Origin: Sphingomonadaceae bacterium
GTDB taxonomy: Bacteria > Pseudomonadota > Alphaproteobacteria > Sphingomonadales > Sphingomonadaceae
DNA: 6,395 nt
Direction: 5' to 3'
Assembly: GCA_020446665.1 (NCBI GenBank)
Contig: JAGREF010000365.1
Coordinates: 1 to 6,395 of the forward strand
The translations under genes and the position numbers were made by a program. This document shows, in pieces, positions 1 through 6,259 of this stretch (its first letter is position 1; each line of letters begins with the position of its first letter). Under the pieces are notes generated by a model. It ran no database searches. It was given only the letters and a program-made list of their open reading frames with translations, and was not told the origin of the DNA.

Positions 1-31
1 GTTCAGCTTCGCAGCGCGCAAGCTGAGCGGA

Positions 32-49
32 TGTCACACTTGTCACACT
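32..49. repeat. 9-bp tandem direct repeat
   Basis: TGTCACACT occurs twice head-to-tail (32-40 and 41-49) and is followed by a partial third copy beginning GTCC. The period is 9 bases, not the 11 expected of a PhoB box. It lies more than 500 bases from the receptor start, so it more likely relates to a gene left of the window or is simply a short repeat. The repeat is seen directly; its function is unknown. Confidence 0.6.
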
Positions 50-51
50 GT

Positions 52-86
52 CCTGAGGCCAAAAAACCTTGGCCGCCTGAGCAGGC
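52..86. repeat. Inverted repeats with potential stem-loops
   Basis: GGCCAA (57-62) pairs with TTGGCC (69-74) around a 6-base A/C-rich loop, and CCTG (52-55) can pair with CAGG (82-85) outside it. A second palindrome, GCCTG-AG-CAGGC, occupies 75-86. Neither structure is followed by a T-tract on either strand, so an intrinsic terminator is not well supported. It may be the 3' flank of a neighbouring gene. Confidence 0.4.
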
Positions 87-190
87 ACAATCCCGCCTGT
101 GCGGTTGAAGGATCGACCGTGTGAAAGAGCCGCTGGCGGCATAGCAGGTGAGGGCGGTGTAGGAAAACTGCACTTTCGCCGAGTTCTCCC

Positions 191-217
191 CGTCATCCCG
201 GCGAAAGCCGGGATCGC
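191..217. repeat. REP-like dispersed palindromic hairpin
   Basis: The arms ATCCCGGC (195-202) and GCCGGGAT (207-214) form a perfect 8-bp stem closing a GAAA loop, preceded by CGTC and followed by CGC. In a plus-strand transcript the C(GAAA)G cap is a stable GNRA tetraloop. This unit, GTCATCCCGGC-GAAA-GCCGGGATC, is recognised from memory as a widely dispersed intergenic repeat of Sphingomonadales and other proteobacteria. Copy number here cannot be judged because only one copy lies in the window. No T-tract follows, so it is not called a terminator. It sits about 355 bases upstream of the receptor start. Confidence 0.7.
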
Positions 218-452
218 TCCCGGTCAGGCAAGCCCCTCCAGCAATTCATGCCATGTCAGCTGTGCGGCGTTTCGCAGGCTATGCCCGATGTCCGAGAATT
301 GGATGAGGGGCGGGTGTAATGTTCGGCTTTGAGCGGTAGTTGGCTGGTTGCTGACTGCCCGGAGTTGAACCGCAATTCGTCTCCGACATTCTGCACCTGC
401 CCTGCGTCGCGGCAATTCACACCATAAGGCCCAGGCAATCGGTCTTGGCGGA

Positions 453-490
453 TGGTCACGCAAGTGTCCCTAAGGTGTAACCAGTTTAAT
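453..490 (+). promoter_or_regulatory. Candidate receptor promoter with PHO-box-like repeats
   Basis: GTCA (455), GTCC (466) and GTAA (477) are spaced exactly 11 bases apart, the period of PhoB half-sites (consensus CTGTCAT plus 4 bases). Each half-site matches the consensus at only about 4 of 7 positions. A TTTAAT hexamer (485-490, 5 of 6 to TATAAT) begins 10 bases after the second 11-base unit, which is the spacing expected at a PhoB-activated promoter. The usual -35 position carries no TTGACA-like match, as expected if an activator substitutes for it. Transcription would begin near 497, giving a leader of about 70 bases. The context (phytase operon) makes phosphate control reasonable, but the half-sites are degenerate and chance is possible. 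Confidence 0.3.
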
Positions 491-494
491 CGAG

Positions 495-523
495 CAGTCA
501 CACGATAGTCCGGCGTTCGTCAT
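495..523 (+). promoter_or_regulatory. Second set of 11-bp-spaced GTCA-like half-sites
   Basis: GTCA (497), GTCC (508) and GTCA (519) are again spaced 11 bases apart. The flanked half-sites are CAGTCAC, TAGTCCG and TCGTCAT; the outer two match the PhoB half-site consensus CTGTCAT at 5 of 7 positions and the middle one at 3 of 7. The set lies 47-75 bases before the receptor ATG and is out of phase with the set at 455-480. A weak -10-like TAGAGC lies at 534-539. It could be a second regulator site or chance. Confidence 0.25.
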
Positions 524-540
524 ACGGCATGCCTAGAGCA

Positions 541-560
541 CCCTGCAAATTGAACAGGGA
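541..560 (+). promoter_or_regulatory. Receptor ribosome binding site inside a small hairpin
   Basis: AGGGA (556-560) is the Shine-Dalgarno sequence for the ATG at 570, with a 9-base spacer, and it fixes that start. CCCTG (541-545) is the exact complement of CAGGG (555-559), so a 5-bp stem with a 9-base loop could cover most of the Shine-Dalgarno. The pairing is seen directly; any effect on translation is inference. Confidence 0.5.
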
Positions 561-569
561 ACCTCGCTC

Positions 570-3347
570 ATGATCCGTACTCGTCTCTCTCTTACCACAG
601 CTAGTGGCGCACTCGCGATGGGGCTTGCCGCTCCTGCCTGGGCTGGTGAAGTCCAGGGCTATGTCATCGACGCAACCGACACGGTCGCATTGCAGGCTGC
701 TGAGGTGACCATCGTCGAACTCAACCGCACGACCACTGCCGCCCGCGATGGCAGCTATGTTTTCGGGGATGTACCCGCTGGCGAATATACGGTCGTGGCC
801 AGCTATGTTGGCGCTGATCCCGTGTCGATGAAAGTGTCCGTGCCGGAAACCGGTGTGGTGCGGGCCAATTTCCAGCTAGGCGGCGACGCTGCGGAAATCC
901 TGGTAATTGGCCAGTCGGCCAATCTCGCCAGCGCCCTGTCTCGCAAACGTGCTGCGGATGGCGTCAGTGACGTGCTGACCCGCGATGCCATCGGCCAGTT
1001 CCCCGATCAGAACGTCGCGGAATCGCTCCGTCGTTTGCCCGGTATCAATATCCTCAACGATCAGGGAGAAGGGCGCTTCGTTTCCGTGCGCGGCCTTGAT
1101 CCGGAACTCAACGCAACCTCGCTTAATGGCGTGCGGGTTCCTGCCCCGGAAAGCGATGTCCGATCGGTCGCGCTGGATGTGATCTCCAGCGATATCATCG
1201 AATCAATCGAAGTGAAGAAATCGCTCACGCCGGATATGGATGCCGACACAATCGGTGCTTCGATCGAGATCCAGACTGCCAGCCCATTCAAACGTCGCAA
1301 GGACTTGCTGAGCGTCAAGCTTGAAGGCAGCTACAACGATTATTCCGGCGAAGTTACGCCGAAGGGCTCCTTCGATTTCTCGACCATGATGGGCGAGCGC
1401 GTCGGTTTTTCGGGTGGCCTTAGCTATTATCAGCGCAAGTTTGAGACAGACAATGTCGAAAGCGAATTCTGGGCGACCGGGAATGGTGTCGATTTCAGCG
1501 AGGAAATCCAGTATCGCGACTATGATGTGGAGCGCAAGCGGATCAGCGGTTCGCTCTCTGCCGATGTTCTGATCTCTGACAGCACCACTGCCTATGTCCG
1601 CGGCAATGTGAGCCAGTTCGACGATCAGGAATATCGTCGTCGCACCACCATTATTCTCAATGAAGATCCGACTTCGGGTGATGCCAGCAGCGCCTTCTTC
1701 GACGATGGCGATGGCAGGATCGAAGTGCGCCGGGACATCAAGGACCGGTTCGAACGCCAGCGGATCAGCTCGATGGTGATTGGCAGTGACACTGATGCAG
1801 GCGAATGGAAATTCAACTGGTCGGCCAGCTACGCCAAAGCCAGCGAATATGAAAACAACTCGCTAGACCCCACACGCTTTCGCGCGCGGTTCCGCAATGA
1901 CGGGGTCGGGGTGAATTTCGACTTTAGCGACCCACGCATCCCGCTCTACAATGTGACCAGCGGCGCGAGCTTGTTCAATGATCCGGACGAATACAGCTTC
2001 AACCGGATTGAACTCACCGACGTCTCAAACAGCCAGGACGAAGAATGGGCGGTCAAGGCCGATCTTGCGCGCCGCTTCGCCATGTCGGGTGGCGAACTGA
2101 CGATCCAGAGCGGCGTGAAAGCCCGCTGGCGGGAGAAGAGCTATAATTTCAACCTGCTCTATTACGGTGACTATAACGGTAGCTACGAGCTTTCCGACGT
2201 AGTTGGAACGCAGACATATCGCATTATCGATATGGGACCCGTGCTTGATTTCACCGCGCCTACGGCATTCTTCAACGCCAATCGGGGCAATTTCGAAATC
2301 GATCGGTATGAGAGTGATCTGGGCTCCAATTCCGACGATTACAGCGTCACTGAAGACATTCTCGCCGGTTACATGCTGGCGCGGTGGGACAGCTCTACCT
2401 TGCGGGTGATCGGCGGTGTGCGCGTTGAGAAGACCGACAATACTCTCAACGGGAACATCATCGCTGATGACGGCAATGACGTGTTCGTCACGCCGATTTC
2501 CTTCACGCGAAACTATACTGACTGGCTGCCCAGCCTGACCGTCCGGTTCGAGCCGCAACAGAATCTGGTCCTGCGCCTTGCAGGCTATAAGAGCCTGGTT
2601 CGACCCAAGCTTTCCAAGCTCGCCCCGCGCTTCACCATCAATGAGGATGACGAGGCAGAGTTCGGCAATCCGGATCTGCTGCCGTACAAGGCGTGGAACG
2701 TCGATGCCGGTGCCGAGTGGTATTTCTCCGGCAATGGTGCGCTTACGGCTGGCCTGTTCTACAAGAGCATCGACAATTTTATTGTCGACAGCTTCGATAC
2801 CAACCCCGGCACCTATCGCGGTGTGAATTATGCCGAGGCAGTTATTCCGGTCAACGGTGACAAAGCGGAAGTATATGGCCTTGAACTGAGCGTCTCCAAG
2901 GCATGGAGCGAACTGCCAGAGCCATTTGACGGCTTCATCACGTCAGCCAACTACACCTATACTGACGCGTCAGGCATTGTGCCGATTGATGGCGATCTTA
3001 CGGACCCGCGCAGCATCCCGCTTCCTTCGACGTCGAAGCACACTTTCAACCTGGTGGTCGGTTTCGAGAAGGGACCGTTCGAGTTTCGCGCGGCTGGTTC
3101 CTATCGCGACAAATATCTCGACGAGCTGGGGAGCGATGCGGAAGGTGATCGCTATGTCGACAGCCATTTCCAGCTCGACCTTTCGGCCAAGCTGAAAGTG
3201 ACGAAGGGTGTGAAGCTGTTCGCCGAATGGATTAACGTCAACAATGCGAAATACTTCGCTTACCACAACTACAATGGCAATCAGCGGCTGCTGCAATATG
3301 AAGTCTATGGTTCGACCTTCAAGTTCGGGGCACGAATTGGCTTCTGA
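570..3347 (+). CDS. TonB-dependent outer-membrane receptor
   Basis: This 925-residue protein is a TonB- and ExbBD-energised outer-membrane transporter. It has a signal peptide (about 1-25, basic start, hydrophobic core, cleavage after A-W-A at 23-25), a carboxypeptidase-regulatory-like beta-sandwich domain (about 27-104), a probable TonB box EILVIGQ (109-115), a plug (about 125-238) and a beta-barrel to the C-terminus, which ends in Phe within FKFGARIGF. The plug motifs FPDQNVAESLRRLPGI (144-159) and RFVSVRGLDPEL (169-180), and the late-barrel RPKLSKLAP and GNPDLLPYKAWN motifs, are typical of the TonB-Xanth-Caul subfamily. The length is normal for that group and the frame is intact. The start follows AGGGA at a good distance and begins the signal peptide. 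The stop overlaps the phytase start, so the pair is probably one operon; phytate, lower inositol phosphates or their metal complexes are inferred substrates. Receptor class is near certain, substrate is not. Confidence 0.96.
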   Translation: MIRTRLSLTTASGALAMGLAAPAWAGEVQGYVIDATDTVALQAAEVTIVELNRTTTAARDGSYVFGDVPAGEYTVVASYVGADPVSMKVSVPETGVVRANFQLGGDAAEILVIGQSANLASALSRKRAADGVSDVLTRDAIGQFPDQNVAESLRRLPGINILNDQGEGRFVSVRGLDPELNATSLNGVRVPAPESDVRSVALDVISSDIIESIEVKKSLTPDMDADTIGASIEIQTASPFKRRKDLLSVKLEGSYNDYSGEVTPKGSFDFSTMMGERVGFSGGLSYYQRKFETDNVESEFWATGNGVDFSEEIQYRDYDVERKRISGSLSADVLISDSTTAYVRGNVSQFDDQEYRRRTTIILNEDPTSGDASSAFFDDGDGRIEVRRDIKDRFERQRISSMVIGSDTDAGEWKFNWSASYAKASEYENNSLDPTRFRARFRNDGVGVNFDFSDPRIPLYNVTSGASLFNDPDEYSFNRIELTDVSNSQDEEWAVKADLARRFAMSGGELTIQSGVKARWREKSYNFNLLYYGDYNGSYELSDVVGTQTYRIIDMGPVLDFTAPTAFFNANRGNFEIDRYESDLGSNSDDYSVTEDILAGYMLARWDSSTLRVIGGVRVEKTDNTLNGNIIADDGNDVFVTPISFTRNYTDWLPSLTVRFEPQQNLVLRLAGYKSLVRPKLSKLAPRFTINEDDEAEFGNPDLLPYKAWNVDAGAEWYFSGNGALTAGLFYKSIDNFIVDSFDTNPGTYRGVNYAEAVIPVNGDKAEVYGLELSVSKAWSELPEPFDGFITSANYTYTDASGIVPIDGDLTDPRSIPLPSTSKHTFNLVVGFEKGPFEFRAAGSYRDKYLDELGSDAEGDRYVDSHFQLDLSAKLKVTKGVKLFAEWINVNNAKYFAYHNYNGNQRLLQYEVYGSTFKFGARIGF

Positions 3348-4387
3348 TGCGTAAGGCTGATCTTATCGCCCCGCTCGTCGTGTTGATTGCGGCGGGCGGG
3401 TGTGCCACGGTTCCGATCACAGGTGAACCTGCTCTTCCTGTCTATGCAGTGGCGGAAACTGTGCCGGTCGGAACGGCCAATGAAGATGCGGCAGATGATC
3501 CGGCGATCTGGCGCAACCCGGATGATCCCGCTGCCAGTCTGGTGGTGGCGACGGACAAGAAGGGCGGACTTTATGTCTATGACCTTAAGGGTGCGCAGCG
3601 CAGCTTCACGCCCGCAGGCCGGGTCAATAATGTTGATCTGATAGATCTTGGGGATGGCCAGATCGTTGTTATTGCCAGTGATCGTAACGATCCGCTGCAG
3701 GCAAGCCTGCCCGTATTCCTGCTTGATCCAGGCTCGGGCAAACTGGCCGCTATCGGCGCGCTATCAGGCGGAGCAGGGGAAGCCTACGGAATCTGTGCGC
3801 GAAAGGATGGCTCCGGCATCCGCGTCGCTTCCATCCTCAAGGACGGCACGGTGTTTGAACAGCACTTCGGCCTGTCGCGCGGAGTGGTGGCACCTTTTGT
3901 TACGGCTTATCCGCTGCGCAAGGTACCGAGCCAGGCCGAAGGCTGCGTTTATGATCCACGCGACGGCACACTCTATGTGGCTGAGGAAGATGTCGGCATC
4001 TGGCGCTTCCCCGCGGAAGGTGTGGGCACGCTGGCTGCGCCGGTCGATAGTCGCCAGCTCGTAGCCGACGTGGAAGGTCTGGCTATCTTACCAGACGGTT
4101 CCGATGGCGGCTTCCTTGTCGCTTCCAGCCAGGGCGACAATGCCTTTGCGCTGTTCCGCCTGCCCGACATGGTTCCGGCCGGTCGCTTCCGGATCGCTGC
4201 CGGAGCTTTGGGCGCGACGGAAGAAACGGACGGGATCGAAGCCAAAGCGGGTGATTTCGGACCGGACTATCCGAGGGGCATATTCATCGCGCAAGACGGG
4301 CAAAATGGCAGCGAGGCGCAGAATTTCAAGTTCGTGCCCTTGCAATCAATTTTCGCAGCGATTGAGGAAGGGGTGGCCGCCCGCTGA
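3347..4387 (+). CDS. 3-phytase, beta-propeller family (probable lipoprotein)
   Basis: This 346-residue enzyme matches the calcium-dependent six-bladed beta-propeller phytases, which cleave phosphate from phytate. Family motifs appear in order: DAADDPAIW (47-55), TDKKGGLYVYDL (69-80), GRVNNVDL (91-98), ASDRND (110-115), AYGIC (146-150), LKDGTVFEQ (164-172), SQAEG (195-199), YVAEEDVGIW (210-219), ADVEGL (240-245), ASSQGDN (259-265), TDGIEA (294-299), FIAQDGQN (313-320) and NFKFVP (326-331). By motif comparison with Bacillus phytase, K71/K72, R113, Y147 and K165 would contact phosphate, and E198, E214, D241, E243 and Q262 would serve calcium or the active site. These assignments come from memory of the family, not an alignment. 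A short hydrophobic N-terminus ending AAGGC puts Cys19 in a lipobox-like position, though Ala rather than Leu at -3 makes it imperfect. The ATG shares its A with the receptor stop (TGATG) and has no well-placed Shine-Dalgarno, suggesting translational coupling. Nothing looks truncated. Confidence 0.94.
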   Translation: MRKADLIAPLVVLIAAGGCATVPITGEPALPVYAVAETVPVGTANEDAADDPAIWRNPDDPAASLVVATDKKGGLYVYDLKGAQRSFTPAGRVNNVDLIDLGDGQIVVIASDRNDPLQASLPVFLLDPGSGKLAAIGALSGGAGEAYGICARKDGSGIRVASILKDGTVFEQHFGLSRGVVAPFVTAYPLRKVPSQAEGCVYDPRDGTLYVAEEDVGIWRFPAEGVGTLAAPVDSRQLVADVEGLAILPDGSDGGFLVASSQGDNAFALFRLPDMVPAGRFRIAAGALGATEETDGIEAKAGDFGPDYPRGIFIAQDGQNGSEAQNFKFVPLQSIFAAIEEGVAAR

Positions 4388-4628
4388 CCAGGAAGATGCG
4401 CCGAAATTCAAATGCGGTTTCGTCGGCTGATGGGCAGCCGCCGGGCCGAACTCGTCAGGTGCTTGGTTCCGCTATTTGATTGTGCATCGTTTATGCCGCT
4501 ACGGGCTGGTTCTGGCAAAGATAGCGGCGGCGGGCACGACTGCGCTCAGGCCGCGAAGCTGCCGTTACCTTCCTTTGCGCTCAATGTCCGCAACCGGGCA
4601 TCATCCCCACCAGCCGCCTTTGCAGAGC
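4388..4628. other. Convergent intergenic gap
   Basis: These 241 bases separate the 3' ends of the phytase and riboflavin synthase genes. Open frames here lack domain-like sequence and mostly continue antisense into ribE. A 7-base inverted repeat, CCGCTAT (4469-4475) and ATAGCGG (4521-4527), is separated by 45 bases and is not terminator-like. No GC-rich stem followed by a T-tract was found for either convergent unit. No recognisable remnant of ribBA, ribH or a mobile element was seen. Confidence 0.6.
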
Positions 4629-5246
4629 TTACCCCCGCAGCGCCTGCATCCGCTGGAGGTAGCGCGCCATTGTATCGATCTCCAGATTCACCCCATCGCC
4701 CTCGGTCAGCGCGCCCAGCGTCGTCACTTCTGCCGTATGCGGGATGATGTTGAGGCCGAAATGGACGCTGCCGTCGCTCTGGTCTGCCACTTCGTTGACG
4801 GTCAGCGAGACGCCGTTGACGGTGATTGAGCCCTTGGGCGCGATGAAGGGGGCGAGCTCTGCCGGGGCGCGGATGGTGAGGCGGGTGGATTCGCCCTCGG
4901 ATGCCCGCTTCACCAACGTGCCCACCGCATCGACATGGCCGGTCACGATATGCCCGCCCAATTCGTCGCCCAGTTTCAGCGCCTGTTCTAGGTTCAGTTG
5001 GCTGCCCGTGTCCCACATGCCCGGCATGGTGCAGGCCACGCTTTCGGCGGAGACTGAGACGGAAAACCACGAATCGCCTGCGCTGCCGCCCTTTTCCACC
5101 ACGGTCATGCACGCGCCGGAGCAGGCGATGGAGGCGCCGATGGCGATCTGTGCCGGGTCATAGGGGCAGGCAATGCGCACATGCCGGTCGCCGCGTTGTT
5201 CGCTGGCGGTGACGGTGCCGATGGCGGTGACGATTCCGGTGAACAT
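4629..5246 (-). CDS. ribE: Riboflavin synthase, alpha chain
   Basis: This 205-residue cytosolic enzyme (ribE; named ribC in E. coli) converts two 6,7-dimethyl-8-ribityllumazine molecules into riboflavin and 5-amino-6-ribitylamino-uracil. It has the two expected lumazine-binding barrels (about 1-98 and 99-200), the invariant N-terminus MFTGIV with Phe2, CMTVV with Cys46, GGHIVTGHVD (97-106, His99 and His104), VNGVSLTVNE (143-152, Ser147 and Thr149), NIIPHT, and a C-terminal helix IDTMARYLQRM. Length is usual for the family (E. coli about 213). The ATG is set by MFTGIV and by AGGAG (plus-strand 5252-5256), five bases upstream. Only 11 bases separate it from the ribD stop, and the Shine-Dalgarno directly follows that stop, so the two genes are almost certainly cotranscribed. 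No defect is visible. Confidence 0.97.
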   Translation of the reverse strand: MFTGIVTAIGTVTASEQRGDRHVRIACPYDPAQIAIGASIACSGACMTVVEKGGSAGDSWFSVSVSAESVACTMPGMWDTGSQLNLEQALKLGDELGGHIVTGHVDAVGTLVKRASEGESTRLTIRAPAELAPFIAPKGSITVNGVSLTVNEVADQSDGSVHFGLNIIPHTAEVTTLGALTEGDGVNLEIDTMARYLQRMQALRG

Positions 5247-5257
5247 GGGGTCTCCTG

Positions 5258-6259
5258 TCAGGTCACGCGCTCATAGGCTTCGAAGCTGTCACTGCCAAGC
5301 TGGCGGCGTTCGCTCATCCGCCACTGGCCATGCGCATCTGCCAGCGCCGTCAGCCCGATATCGCCAAGGGCAGGCCGTCCGCCTCCGATCAGGATCGGTG
5401 CGCGATAGAGGTCGATCCGGTCGACCAGCCCGGCGCTTAGGAAAGCGGCGGCTGTGCCTGCGCCCCCTTCGACATAGAGATAGAGGACATCCTCCAACGC
5501 TTCGATCTGTTCGAGCCGGTTGATGATTGTCACCCCCGCAGGCGCCACGCCGCGCGTCAGCACGAGGCGGCGCGGGCTGCGCTCTTCCAGCCCCGGCAGC
5601 CGCACATCAAGCCGCGGGCGATCCGTGCGCCAGGTTTCGCCGCCAACCAGAATCGCGTCGCTCTGGGCGCGGCGGGCATGGACATGGGCGCGCGCCTGCT
5701 GGCCGGTGATCCACTGGCTTTCCCCATTGGCCAGCGCGATGCAGCCATCCAGCGACATGGCGAGTTTCAGCGTGACATGCGGGCGACCCAGCCGCTGGCG
5801 GGTGAGATAGCCCGCGAGGCTGGCTTCACATTCGGGTGAGGGGAGAATGCGGGCCTTGATACCTGCCGATGCGAGACGTTTGATCCCGTCACCTGCGGTG
5901 CGCGGGTCGGGGTCTTCCACCCCGGCCATGACCGCGCGAACGCCGGCCGCCGCGAGCAGATCGGCACAGGCCGGGCCGCGCTGGCTGGTGTGGGCGCAGG
6001 GTTCCAGACTGACAAAGGCAGTTGCGCCCCGCGCGGCATCACCCGCAGCCTCCAGCGCCATGGCTTCGGCATGGGGGCGGCCAGCGGTCTGTGTCCAGCC
6101 GCGCCCGACAACGAGCCCGTCCTTGACGAGAATACAGCCGACAGCGGGATTGGGGAGGCTTAGCGGGCGGCCACGCGCAGCCAGCCGGGCGGCTGCCGCC
6201 AGCCAGTCTGCATCACTTGGTGGTGTCTGCAACCTGTTTGTCCCCGGCGGTTTTGCCAT
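5258..6259 (-). CDS. ribD: Bifunctional riboflavin deaminase/reductase RibD
   Basis: RibD deaminates 2,5-diamino-6-ribosylamino-4(3H)-pyrimidinone 5'-phosphate and then reduces the ribosyl side chain with NADPH, in the cytosol. Numbered from the ATG, residues about 15-145 are the cytidine-deaminase-like zinc domain: PNPAVGCI (37-44), HAEAMAL (63-69, His63 zinc ligand and Glu65 catalytic) and PCAHTSQRGPAC (87-98, Cys88 and Cys98 zinc ligands). Residues about 160-330 are the reductase: LKLAMSLDG, GESQWITG (179-186), RAQSDAILVGGETW, and VEGGAG (263-268). At 333 residues it is slightly shorter than E. coli RibD (367) but complete. The start is uncertain: ATG at 6259, GTG at 6262, or TTG at 6232, the last with GGGGA eight bases upstream. 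The conserved helix DADWLAAAARLA must be included, so every option overlaps the upstream gene. It forms an operon with ribE. Confidence 0.95.
   Translation of the reverse strand: MAKPPGTNRLQTPPSDADWLAAAARLAARGRPLSLPNPAVGCILVKDGLVVGRGWTQTAGRPHAEAMALEAAGDAARGATAFVSLEPCAHTSQRGPACADLLAAAGVRAVMAGVEDPDPRTAGDGIKRLASAGIKARILPSPECEASLAGYLTRQRLGRPHVTLKLAMSLDGCIALANGESQWITGQQARAHVHARRAQSDAILVGGETWRTDRPRLDVRLPGLEERSPRRLVLTRGVAPAGVTIINRLEQIEALEDVLYLYVEGGAGTAAAFLSAGLVDRIDLYRAPILIGGGRPALGDIGLTALADAHGQWRMSERRQLGSDSFEAYERVT

Larger units (their letters stand above)
1..569. other. Noncoding region upstream of the receptor gene
   Basis: No convincing gene was found in these 569 bases. The open frames present are short (about 60-80 codons), overlap one another on both strands, run through the hairpin repeat, and encode Arg/Pro/Ser-rich sequence without a recognisable domain or good ribosome binding site. 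The stretch contains a 9-base tandem repeat (32-49), inverted repeats (52-86), a REP-like hairpin (195-214) and candidate promoter elements (453-523). Its left part could be the 3' flank of a gene outside the window, but no clear intrinsic terminator is visible. Confidence 0.7.

Noticed and set aside
57..74. Intrinsic terminator
   Set aside because: The stem is not followed by a T-tract on either strand; the A-rich run lies in the stem and loop.
99..332. Plus-strand open frame of 77 codons
   Set aside because: It crosses the REP-like hairpin, is rich in Arg, Ala and Cys, has no good ribosome binding site and resembles no known domain.
224..501. Two overlapping minus-strand open frames, one ending in a protein-like WHELLEGLA stretch
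   Set aside because: They overlap each other in different frames, lack a Shine-Dalgarno and show no domain. A degraded gene fragment cannot be excluded but cannot be supported.
2025..2558. 177-codon minus-strand frame opposite the receptor
   Set aside because: It is antisense to the strongly conserved receptor barrel and has no recognisable domain; long antisense frames are common in GC-rich genes.
4412..4829. Plus-strand frames of 111 and 117 codons after the phytase
   Set aside because: They run into the antisense strand of ribE, are rich in Pro, Ala and Arg, and show no family resemblance.
4546..5112. 188-codon minus-strand frame overlapping ribE
   Set aside because: It is a shifted reading of the riboflavin synthase gene, with Arg/Gly/His-rich low-quality sequence, while ribE itself matches its family throughout.
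6211..6213. ATG in a TGATG junction as the ribD start
   Set aside because: Translation from it gives MQTGWRQP, which is not the RibD frame.
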